From assembly GCA_900770075.1 (NCBI GenBank), contig CAAGIZ010000227.1, positions 1 to 5,196 of the forward strand: 5,196 nucleotides of DNA, in the 5' to 3' direction. Positions 1-5,196 of the stretch are shown piece after piece (position 1 is the first letter of the stretch; each line of letters opens with the position of its first letter). The DNA is from Spirochaetia bacterium. GTDB lineage: Bacteria > Spirochaetota > Spirochaetia > Treponematales > Treponemataceae. The notes beneath the pieces are model-generated. The model did not search any database. It was not told the DNA's origin and saw nothing but the letters and a program-made list of their open reading frames with translations. Made by a program: the position numbers and the translations under genes.

Positions 1-39
1 GAGGTGGAGGCTTTTTGGGGGCTGTATGCAGAGACCTAA
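1..39 (+). CDS. Possible 3' end of an upstream gene (partial)
   Basis: Frame 1 is open from the window edge to a TAA at 37-39 and reads EVEAFWGLYAET. A strong hairpin begins 14 nt after this stop, which is where a gene-end structure would be expected. Twelve residues are too few to assign a family. Frame 2 is also open, to 133, but its translation runs through the hairpin and into the first operator and looks non-coding. This is therefore a guess based on position and the following hairpin. Confidence 0.3.
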   Translation, partial: EVEAFWGLYAET

Positions 40-52
40 GGAAGTGCTGATT

Positions 53-89
53 AACACTGAAAAATCCTCAATAGGATTTATTCAGTGTT
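53..89 (+). terminator. Hairpin after the putative upstream gene, possible terminator
   Basis: The left arm at 53-68 (AACACTGAAAAATCCT) pairs with 73-89 (AGGATTTATTCAGTGTT) through 16 base pairs with a single bulged A at 80 and a CAAT loop. There is no T-run directly after the stem; the nearest is a T7 run at 112-118. It is therefore not a textbook intrinsic terminator. It may mark the 3' end of the upstream transcript or insulate trpE from it. Confidence 0.45.
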
Positions 90-121
90 TCCATAAATCT
101 GCGGTCGGAAGTTTTTTTATG

Positions 122-141
122 TGTTTCTATTGACAGAAACA
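122..141. promoter_or_regulatory. Operator-like palindrome, site 1
   Basis: TGTTTCT (122-128) and AGAAACA (135-141) are perfect inverted 7-mers around ATTGAC. The site shares its outer sequence with site 2 at 156-175, and the centres are 34 bp apart. It covers the predicted -35 hexamer. Two near-identical palindromes across one promoter are typical of repressor operators, for example those of TetR-type dimers. The cognate regulator is not in the window and its family is inferred. The CTAG-based TrpR operator I know does not match. Confidence 0.6.
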
Positions 142-159
142 GGGGTGGTGGTGTATGTT
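130..159 (+). promoter_or_regulatory. Predicted sigma-70-type promoter for trpE
   Basis: A perfect TTGACA at 130-135 is followed after 18 bp by TATGTT at 154-159, which matches TATAAT at four of six positions. The start point would be near 166, giving a leader of about 190 nt before trpE. The -35 lies in the centre of palindrome 1 and the -10 lies in palindrome 2, which supports both calls. No transcript data are available here. Confidence 0.5.
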
Positions 160-183
160 TCTATTAGTAGAAACATACACCAC
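148..183. promoter_or_regulatory. Operator-like perfect palindrome, site 2
   Basis: The arms at 148-163 (GTGGTGTATGTTTCTA) and 168-183 (TAGAAACATACACCAC) are perfectly complementary over 16 bp around TTAG. The inner 20 bp (156-175) repeats site 1 with changes only near the centre. The site overlaps the predicted -10 and transcription start, so a bound protein would block the trpE promoter. In RNA it could form a hairpin only if transcription started further upstream. Confidence 0.65.
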
Positions 184-237
184 GAAAGGCTGGTTTTGCC
201 GGTTTTTTTGTGGTGGCTGCAATTATTCGGGTGTCCT

Positions 238-337
238 GCGTTAGGGGGTGGAGCGGCGCACAGCGTTGCCGTAAGGCAATGGAGGCGCAGGCCGGAACCG
301 CGGAAGACCCGACCGCCGCCTGCGGCGGGAACGCCCT
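238..337 (+). repeat. ~100-bp structured intergenic repeat, copy 1
   Basis: This copy is closely similar to those at 1881-1980 and 4324-4422, in the same orientation, but is the most diverged of the three. It folds into the same series of hairpins: CGC-ACA-GCG (257-265), TTGCC-GTAA-GGCAA (266-279), GGC-GCAG-GCC (284-293) and CCGCCG-CCTG-CGGCGG (313-328). It ends 5 nt before the trpE Shine-Dalgarno, so it lies in the trpE 5' untranslated region. Function unknown. Confidence 0.85.
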
Positions 338-342
338 TATTT

Positions 343-346
343 GGAG
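343..346 (+). promoter_or_regulatory. trpE ribosome binding site
   Basis: GGAG lies 8 nt before the ATG at 355 and supports that start over the in-frame GTG at 121. A GGAAG at 107-111 could serve the GTG. However, that start would lie upstream of the predicted promoter elements, and its extension would translate the operators and repeat copy 1. Confidence 0.75.
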
Positions 347-354
347 AAAAAACT

Positions 355-1794
355 ATGTCGGAAAAACTTGAGTCGGTTTATAAATGTATTTCCAGCGAGA
401 GGTATACGCCTTTTTCTTTGGCGCGTAAAATTGGTGCGGTGGCGGTTTTGGAGTCTGCCAGTTTTGCCAAGGGGCGGGAGAGGTATTCCATTTTGATGAC
501 GGAGGAGGCTTTTAAAATCCTTCAGGACGATGACGGTGTTGCCTTTTTAATTGATGGAAAGAGGGTGCCTTTTGTGCCGGTGGAGGATTCTCTTGATGCC
601 CTTGGCCGTAAAAAGCCGGCTGACATTCTGGATGCTCTTTTGTACGTTGCCCGGCAGCACTGTGATTTTGAAAATTCGGCGGATATTCCGGTGCCTGCTT
701 CGGGTATGGGGTATCTGAGCTATGAATTTGCCAGAAGGTGCGACAATATCCGCTTTTTTGAGCAGGAGGATGAACTGGGGATTCCTGAGAGTCTTTTTAT
801 TGCGGGGCACATCTACATTGTTTTTGACCATTTTACGGAAACCATGCACATCTTCGGGTTTAACTATAAGGAACACAAAATCGATATTTTTTCGGCGGTG
901 GAAAAGCTGGTTAAGAGAATCAACGATATGGATTTTTCTTACGTGGATGCGGGACCGGAGAAATTTGATTGCAAGGTTTTGACGGATATTGAGCAGTCGA
1001 AGAAAGAGTATGTGCAGAAGGTTGAAGAGCTTAAAAAGCATATAATTGACGGGGACATCATTCAGGCGGTGCCCAGCAGGCGGGTGCAGGTTGAGTGCAG
1101 TGCCAGTGCTCTGCAGGTTTACGGCAAGCTGAGGAAGGTTAATCCTTCGCCGTATATGTTCTATCTTGATTTTGGAAGTTTCCAGCTGACCGGGGCTTCG
1201 CCGGAAAGTCTTGTGAGGGTGCGGGACGGCAAGGCTTCGATTCACCCGATTGCCGGTACAATCCACCGGGGCAAAAGCGAGGCGGAGGATGAGGAACTGA
1301 GCCGCACTTTGAGGGATAATCCTAAGGAGAGGGCGGAGCACCTTATGCTGGTGGATCTGGCCAGAAATGACCTGGGGCGGGTCTGCAAGAGCGGCAGCGT
1401 GAAGGTTCCCCAGTATATGGAATGTGAGAGGTACAGCCACGTTATTCATCTGGTGTCGAACACTGAGGGGCTGGTTCGGGAAGGGGTTAAGCCGATTCAG
1501 GTTTTGAGGGCTTCGTTCCCGGCGGGTACTGTAAGCGGGGCGCCGAAAATCAGTGCAATGCAGATTTTGAGCCGGCTGGAAAAGACCAAGCGGCGGTTTT
1601 ATGCCGGGGCTGTGGGCTACATTCAGAACAACGGGGACCTGGATTTTTGCATTACCATCCGTTCCTGTCTTTGCAAAGACGGCGTGTTTTCGCTGCAGGC
1701 GGGGGGCGGCATTGTGTATGACTCTACCCCGGAAAGGGAATTTACTGAAACCCAGGAAAAACTTGGGGCTTTGATTGACACTTTGACGAAGTAA
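355..1794 (+). CDS. trpE: Anthranilate synthase component I
   Basis: Large subunit that converts chorismate to anthranilate, the first committed step of tryptophan synthesis, using ammonia supplied by the glutaminase TrpG. The 479-aa length is usual for the family. The N-terminal domain covers roughly residues 15-165 and the chorismate-binding domain 215-475. Visible motifs are LES (32-34) with RYS (43-45), the region used for tryptophan feedback inhibition; SPYMFYL (265-271); GASPE (280-284); PIAGT (298-302); AEHLMLVDLARNDLGRV (327-343); the conserved His in SHVIHLVS; GTVSGAPK (391-398); and QAGGGIV (448-454). The Ala in PIAGT favours anthranilate synthase over aminodeoxychorismate synthase (PabB), which has Lys there. 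No trpG or other trp gene is adjacent, so the partner must be encoded elsewhere. The tandem palindromes upstream suggest repressor control. The start was chosen by the GGAG site and by family N-terminus length. Confidence 0.94.
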   Translation: MSEKLESVYKCISSERYTPFSLARKIGAVAVLESASFAKGRERYSILMTEEAFKILQDDDGVAFLIDGKRVPFVPVEDSLDALGRKKPADILDALLYVARQHCDFENSADIPVPASGMGYLSYEFARRCDNIRFFEQEDELGIPESLFIAGHIYIVFDHFTETMHIFGFNYKEHKIDIFSAVEKLVKRINDMDFSYVDAGPEKFDCKVLTDIEQSKKEYVQKVEELKKHIIDGDIIQAVPSRRVQVECSASALQVYGKLRKVNPSPYMFYLDFGSFQLTGASPESLVRVRDGKASIHPIAGTIHRGKSEAEDEELSRTLRDNPKERAEHLMLVDLARNDLGRVCKSGSVKVPQYMECERYSHVIHLVSNTEGLVREGVKPIQVLRASFPAGTVSGAPKISAMQILSRLEKTKRRFYAGAVGYIQNNGDLDFCITIRSCLCKDGVFSLQAGGGIVYDSTPEREFTETQEKLGALIDTLTK

Positions 1795-1880
1795 AGTAAA
1801 CCTCTGATATTTCTAAAATTGTGTCCAGGGCATTTTGCCGGTTTAGGGTCGAAGTTTGTTTTTTTGTCAGCCAGATTGAT

Positions 1881-1980
1881 GCGTCAGGGGGTGGAGCAGC
1901 GGCGAAGCCGTTGCCGTAAGGCAATGGAGGCGATAGCCGGAACTGCGGAAGACCCGGCCGCCGAAGGCGGAGACGCCCTG
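1881..1980 (+). repeat. ~100-bp structured intergenic repeat, copy 2
   Basis: This copy begins 86 bp after the trpE stop and is nearly identical to copy 3. Its hairpins are CGGC-GAA-GCCG (1900-1910), TTGCC-GTAA-GGCAA (1911-1924), GGC-GATA-GCC (1929-1938) and CCGCC-GAA-GGCGG (1958-1970). The ends CAGGG (1885-1889) and CCCTG (1976-1980) can pair to close the whole element. No target-site duplication is evident in the flanks, and no transposase lies nearby. The rest of the 1795-2082 gap is T-rich, with no convincing terminator or promoter. Confidence 0.88.
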
Positions 1981-2082
1981 TAAAAAATGGGGATGCCGGG
2001 GAAAATTCCGGGAGATTGTTATTAACGGTGTTTTAACCTGGAAAAAACCTTTTTTTTACTTTGTTTTTGTAACATCGGGGGC

Positions 2083-4287
2083 ATGGATAAACTTAAACTT
2101 GGGCCGCTTTTCAGGCTTGATGATTTTTTGACGTCGAAGAATCTTTATACGGTTTTTCAGCCGGTTATTTCTTTGAAAGATGCTTCGGTTTTTGGGTATG
2201 AGTGCTTTGTTCGTTTTGACGCTGGAGAAGGTTTTGAAGATAATTCCTTTTTTTCTCCCGATAATATCTTTGCTCAGAAAAAAGCGGAAAAAGATGTGTG
2301 GGGGCTGGACAAACTGTGCTTTAAGAGTGCTGTTAAGACTGCCCGGGCTTTGGGGCTGCGGAAAAAACTTTTTATAAACCTTTGTGCCGCTTCTCTTTTT
2401 GACAGGGATTTTCAGAAAGACTATTTTGTTAAGGCTTTTCAAAAATATGGCATCGACTGCCGGAACGTTATCATTGAGTTTTCTGAAAGGGATTTTTCTG
2501 AGGAACTGGATTTTCAAATAAAGGAATGTTCGGATTTTTTTAAGGAAGCGGGTTTGTCTGTGGCTGTGGACAATATGAGAGATTTTGGTATGAAAAATGT
2601 CTACAGTCTTAATCCTGACTTTATAAAGCTGGATCGCCTGGCCATTAAGAATATTCAAAACGACAGGCTGAAATTTTCCATGGCAAAAAATTTTGTTGAT
2701 TTCTGCCGGAGTATAGGAACAAAGACGGTTGCTGTGGGGGTTGAGGACGAAGATGAACTGAAGGCTCTCCTTGAACTGGGGGTGGACTTTGCTCAGGGTT
2801 TTTTTATCGGGAAGGGGGAGAAGGTTTTTGAAAAAGCCGGAAAAAAATCTTTTGCCACGGTGGCTTCTTTCCGTTACAGCGAAAATGTTGAAGGGGAGCA
2901 GAAAGCTAAAAAGTCTGGTGGTGTTGATGCGAAAAAAAATACTGGAAAAGCTGGAAAAGCCGGCGGTGGCGGAACTGAGGAAAATCTGGTAAGTCTGGAG
3001 AATGAGGGGGTCAAAAAAAACAGTGCCCTTTCTCCTTTTTTGAAGGACTGCAGGACTAAAATCGGGGATTTTTGTGTTGAGGGGATAACCTTTTTTTCTG
3101 AAACTCCTGTGCCAGAGGTGCTGGAACTTTTCCAGAGCAACGTAAACTGTCTTCTGGCGGTTGTGGTTGATGGGGAGAACCGGGTTTTGGGAACCATTAC
3201 CCGCTCAAAATTTTTAGGGCTTTTTAGTTCCAGGTATGGGTTTAACCTTTATTCCCGAAAAACCATCGGAAGCCTTATGAAAAAGGACTTTCTTTTTGCT
3301 GACGAAAATGAATCTTTGATAAAAGTTTCTCAGGAGGCTATGGAAAGGGATTCGGAAAACATATATTCGCCGGTGGTTGTCCTGTCCAAAGGAAAGTATC
3401 GCGGGATTGTTACTGTAAAAAATCTTCTGGACACCCTTGTAAACGTAGAAGTTGCCGAAAAGACGAAAGACCTTATGCTGAAAAATAAAATTCTTTTGAA
3501 GCAGCAGCAGGTGCAGGACAGGGATATGAAGATGGCGGAACTGGTGCAGAAGAGTTTTTACAAGTCGGCGGCACCGCAGTCAAAGGATTGGGAGGCGGCT
3601 TTTTTCTTTAAGCCTATGTCCAGCGTTTCGGGGGATGTGTACGATTTTTATGCGGACAGAAGCGGCGGATTTTCCGGCTGTTCTCTTTTTGATGTTTCTG
3701 GCCACGGGGTTGCTTCCGGTCTGGTAGGAATTTTGTCTAAGTATCTGGCTTCCCAAATTTTCCGGATGTATTCTGATAAAAAACTAAATGTAATGCTTAA
3801 GGCTTTTAACCGCTCCCTGACGGAGGCAAAAGGGATGGTGGAAAACTATCTGACTGGTGTTTTTTTGCGGGTTTGTGGCCCTTCCCTTGAATACGTGAAT
3901 GCGGGGCATCCCGATGTTTTTATAAAAAGACCTGGTAAAAAAACTGCGGCTCTGGGTGAGGATAAAAAAGGCTTTAGGGGTACTTTTATAGGAATTGAAG
4001 GTCTGCCGGAAGAGTGGAAGACGGTGGAAGAAAAACTTGAAAAAGGAACTTATCTTCTGCTTTATACGGACTGTCTGGTGGAAAGCCGGAATCTTATGGG
4101 GTTTGAAATGGATGGCAGAATCCTTGGAAAGGTCTTTGACCGGGCTTGTCAGAAAAACGGTAACTCTGAGGGAAAAACTGCTAAAAAGGTGCTGGAAGAT
4201 TTAATGGATGCCTTTGAGTCTTTTACGGAAGGTGTGCCCTGGAAGGATGACCTTACGGTGATTGTTCTCAGGTATAAGGGGCTGTAG
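2083..4287 (+). CDS. EAL-CBS-PP2C signalling protein (SpoIIE-type phosphatase)
   Basis: A 734-aa protein, probably cytoplasmic because no signal peptide or membrane segment is visible. Residues 20-250 form an EAL domain (FQPVISL, INL, IEFSE, KLD, AQGFF). It keeps E40, N99, E132, D163, K182 and Q238, but the second Asp of the DD pair is N164 and the Glu of AEGVE is V218. It is therefore probably a c-di-GMP or protein-binding module, not an active phosphodiesterase. A Lys/Gly-rich linker spans 265-315. A CBS pair spans about 325-455 (YGFNLYSRKTIGSLM, then YSPVVV and GIVTVKNLL), a family that often binds adenine nucleotides. A helical, coiled-coil-like connector (455-495) leads to a SpoIIE/PP2C domain (about 500-734) with its acidic motifs present: SGDVYDF (516-522), FDVSGHG (536-542), YTDCLVES (661-668) and DDLTVIVLR (722-730). 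It likely dephosphorylates a Ser/Thr phosphoprotein such as an anti-sigma antagonist, but none is encoded nearby. The ATG has only a poor site, GGGGG one base upstream; an in-frame stop at 2023 and the domain start support it. Confidence 0.92.
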   Translation: MDKLKLGPLFRLDDFLTSKNLYTVFQPVISLKDASVFGYECFVRFDAGEGFEDNSFFSPDNIFAQKKAEKDVWGLDKLCFKSAVKTARALGLRKKLFINLCAASLFDRDFQKDYFVKAFQKYGIDCRNVIIEFSERDFSEELDFQIKECSDFFKEAGLSVAVDNMRDFGMKNVYSLNPDFIKLDRLAIKNIQNDRLKFSMAKNFVDFCRSIGTKTVAVGVEDEDELKALLELGVDFAQGFFIGKGEKVFEKAGKKSFATVASFRYSENVEGEQKAKKSGGVDAKKNTGKAGKAGGGGTEENLVSLENEGVKKNSALSPFLKDCRTKIGDFCVEGITFFSETPVPEVLELFQSNVNCLLAVVVDGENRVLGTITRSKFLGLFSSRYGFNLYSRKTIGSLMKKDFLFADENESLIKVSQEAMERDSENIYSPVVVLSKGKYRGIVTVKNLLDTLVNVEVAEKTKDLMLKNKILLKQQQVQDRDMKMAELVQKSFYKSAAPQSKDWEAAFFFKPMSSVSGDVYDFYADRSGGFSGCSLFDVSGHGVASGLVGILSKYLASQIFRMYSDKKLNVMLKAFNRSLTEAKGMVENYLTGVFLRVCGPSLEYVNAGHPDVFIKRPGKKTAALGEDKKGFRGTFIGIEGLPEEWKTVEEKLEKGTYLLLYTDCLVESRNLMGFEMDGRILGKVFDRACQKNGNSEGKTAKKVLEDLMDAFESFTEGVPWKDDLTVIVLRYKGL

Positions 4288-4323
4288 TTTTGTCTGCTGC
4301 TGTGGCTGCTGCGGGATGTCTGT

Positions 4324-4422
4324 GCGTCAGGGGGTGGAGCAGCGCGGAAGCGTTGCCCTAAGGCAATGGAGGCGATAGCCGGAACTGCGGAAGACCCGGC
4401 CGCCGAACGCGGAGACGCCCTG
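4324..4422 (+). repeat. ~100-bp structured intergenic repeat, copy 3
   Basis: This copy begins 36 bp after the stop of the EAL gene. It differs from copy 2 by a few substitutions and a net one-base loss near its left end. Its hairpins are CGC-GGAA-GCG (4343-4352), TTGCC-CTAA-GGCAA (4353-4366) and CCGC-CGAAC-GCGG (4400-4412). The one-base difference breaks the reading frame that stays open in copy 2, yet the first hairpin is still formed. A T6 run lies 15 bp past its end (4438-4443), so a contribution to transcript termination is possible but not demonstrated. Confidence 0.87.
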
Positions 4423-4461
4423 AAATTTATTCTGCCCTTTTTTCGATTTTTCTTGCCGTTT

Positions 4462-4491
4462 TTGATTTGTTTTTGTATTTTTATCTATAAA
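4462..4491 (+). promoter_or_regulatory. Predicted groEL promoter
   Basis: TTGATT (4462-4467) and TATAAA (4486-4491) are separated by 18 bp in an AT-rich stretch upstream of groEL. This would give a leader of roughly 40 nt. No CIRCE operator (TTAGCACTC-N9-GAGTGCTAA) is present, so HrcA control through that site is not supported within this window. Confidence 0.5.
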
Positions 4492-4519
4492 CAGAAAATT
4501 CTATGTTAAATAATTTTAT

Positions 4520-4524
4520 AGGAG
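4520..4524 (+). promoter_or_regulatory. groEL ribosome binding site
   Basis: AGGAG lies 11 nt before the ATG at 4536. The spacing is slightly long, but this is the strongest Shine-Dalgarno of the three genes, in line with a highly expressed chaperonin. Confidence 0.75.
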
Positions 4525-4535
4525 ATAAATAGAAA

Positions 4536-5196
4536 ATGGCAAAACAATTGATTTTTAACGAAGATGCACGCAAAAAGATGCTTTCTGGTGTTGAACAGAT
4601 TGCCAGTGCTGTTAAAGTTACTCTTGGTCCTTGCGGACGTCTGGTTATGCTGGATAAAAAATTCGGTGCACCGACGATTACAAAGGATGGCGTAAGCGTT
4701 GCCAAGGAGATTGAACTTAAAGACCCTTTTGAAAACATGGGTGCCCAGCTTGTTAAGGAAGTTGCTTCCAAGACTAACGATGTTGCTGGTGACGGTACTA
4801 CTACTGCTACTGTTCTGGCTTATGCCATCGTAAAGGAAGGGTTGAAGTCTGTTGCTGCCGGTATTACTCCAATCGAAGTTAAGCGCGGTATCGACAAGGC
4901 TGTTGCTGTTGCTGTTGAAGAAATCAAAAAGAACAGCCGCGCCGTTAAGGGTTCTGAAGACATCACTCACGTTGCCACTGTTTCTGCCAATAACGACCCT
5001 GAAATCGGTAAAATTCTTGCTGATGCCATCGAAAAGGTTGGTAAAGACGGCGTAATCACCGTTGAAGAATCCAAAAACATGGATACAACTGTAAAAACCG
5101 TAGAAGGCATGCAGTTTGACCGCGGTTACATCTCTTCTTATTTTGTTACTGACCGTGAAAGAATGGAAGTAAACTACAGCGATGCCTTTGTTTTGA
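4536..5196 (+). CDS. groEL: 60-kDa chaperonin GroEL, N-terminal part (cut by window end)
   Basis: Subunit of the ATP-driven double-ring folding chaperone. The 220 visible codons cover the equatorial domain (1 to about 133), the first intermediate segment and the start of the apical domain. Expected ATP-site residues are present: K50-D51 in APTITKDG and D86-G-T-T-T90. The apical substrate-binding residues Y198, Y202 and F203 also match. The motif usually read as GPKGRNV is here GPCGRLV (C33 and L36, the E. coli K34 and N37 positions). No groES precedes it, which agrees with my memory that treponemes keep groES and groEL apart. Codon use differs from trpE and the EAL gene, favouring GTT, GGT, ATC and GAC, as in highly expressed genes. 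The C-terminal two thirds lie outside the window. Confidence 0.97.
   Translation, partial: MAKQLIFNEDARKKMLSGVEQIASAVKVTLGPCGRLVMLDKKFGAPTITKDGVSVAKEIELKDPFENMGAQLVKEVASKTNDVAGDGTTTATVLAYAIVKEGLKSVAAGITPIEVKRGIDKAVAVAVEEIKKNSRAVKGSEDITHVATVSANNDPEIGKILADAIEKVGKDGVITVEESKNMDTTVKTVEGMQFDRGYISSYFVTDRERMEVNYSDAFVL

Larger units (their letters stand above)
184..354 (+). promoter_or_regulatory. Leader region of trpE
   Basis: This stretch between the predicted promoter and trpE contains a weak GGC/GCC stem (188-200) followed by a short T-run (203-209), then repeat copy 1, then the trpE ribosome binding site. It stays open in the trpE frame throughout. In that frame a TTG at 196, preceded by GAAAGG (184-189), would start a reading frame with tandem Trp codons at 211-216. 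Because no stop separates it from trpE, it is not a standard leader peptide. Its Arg/Pro-rich translation through the repeat looks non-coding. Confidence 0.4.

Noticed and set aside
121..354. N-terminal extension of TrpE from GTG at 121 (557-aa version)
   Set aside because: It would translate the operators and repeat copy 1, giving a Pro/Arg-rich stretch unlike TrpE. The predicted promoter elements lie inside it, and the ATG at 355 has a good ribosome binding site.
547..1449. 300-codon open frame on the reverse strand inside trpE
   Set aside because: It is fully antisense to a clear trpE and shows no recognisable motifs. Long antisense frames arise from the codon bias of trpE.
1826..1857. 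Possible trpE terminator (GGCA-TTT-TGCC stem with a later T-run)
   Set aside because: The stem is only 4 bp and the T-run starts more than 15 nt after it, so it is too weak to call.
1879..1983. Small 34-aa reading frame through repeat copy 2 (begins MRQGVEQ)
   Set aside because: The same frame is broken in copies 1 and 3, and no Shine-Dalgarno is visible, so it is probably a by-product of the repeat.
1995..2013. Inverted repeat GGAA-AA-TTCC with CCGG flanks before the EAL gene
   Set aside because: The core is only 4 bp with a 2-nt centre and the CCGG flanks do not pair in register, so it is probably chance.
2056..2658. Reverse-strand frame over the EAL domain
   Set aside because: It is antisense to well-supported EAL motifs, and its Lys/Ile/Phe-rich translation has no recognisable domain.
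238..4422. CRISPR array or REP/RAYT-type element
   Set aside because: The copies are about 1.6 and 2.4 kb apart with genes between them, so this is not a CRISPR array. No REP-associated transposase or GTAG-headed hairpin is present.
4506..4970. Reverse-strand frame over groEL
   Set aside because: It is antisense to an unmistakable GroEL sequence.

Overview
The window is most likely from a spirochaete of the genus Treponema or a close relative, with moderate GC content. The main evidence is the partial GroEL at the right end. Its N-terminus (MAKQLIFNEDARKKM), its GVEQI segment and its VSANND and EGMQFDRGYISSYFVTDR stretches match treponemal GroEL as I remember it, and groEL has no groES in front of it. 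All recognisable genes lie on the + strand. trpE and the EAL gene are rich in G and T on that strand, as expected for leading-strand genes in spirochaetes. This placement comes from reading the sequence, not from a database search.

Layout from left to right: (1) 1-39 may be the last codons of an upstream gene, followed by a strong 16-bp hairpin at 53-89. (2) 122-183 holds two copies of a 20-bp palindrome that overlap the -35 and -10 of a plausible promoter. A leader of about 190 nt follows and contains copy 1 of a ~100-bp structured repeat. (3) 355-1794 is trpE, a complete anthranilate synthase component I of 479 aa, with no trpG or other trp gene next to it. (4) 1795-2082 is intergenic and contains repeat copy 2. 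(5) 2083-4287 encodes a 734-aa signalling protein with a degenerate EAL domain, a CBS pair, a helical linker and an intact SpoIIE/PP2C phosphatase domain. (6) 4288-4535 is intergenic with repeat copy 3 and the groEL promoter and ribosome binding site. (7) 4536-5196 is the first 220 codons of groEL, cut by the window edge.

The genes do not form an obvious pathway. They look like separate transcription units, each separated by one copy of the same repeat. The most interesting points are: the EAL-CBS-PP2C protein, which looks like the common EAL-CBS-GGDEF layout with the cyclase replaced by a Ser/Thr phosphatase; the three same-strand repeats, whose hairpins survive sequence changes while their reading frames do not; the tandem operator over the trpE promoter; and two substitutions in a normally near-invariant GroEL motif next to the ATP site.
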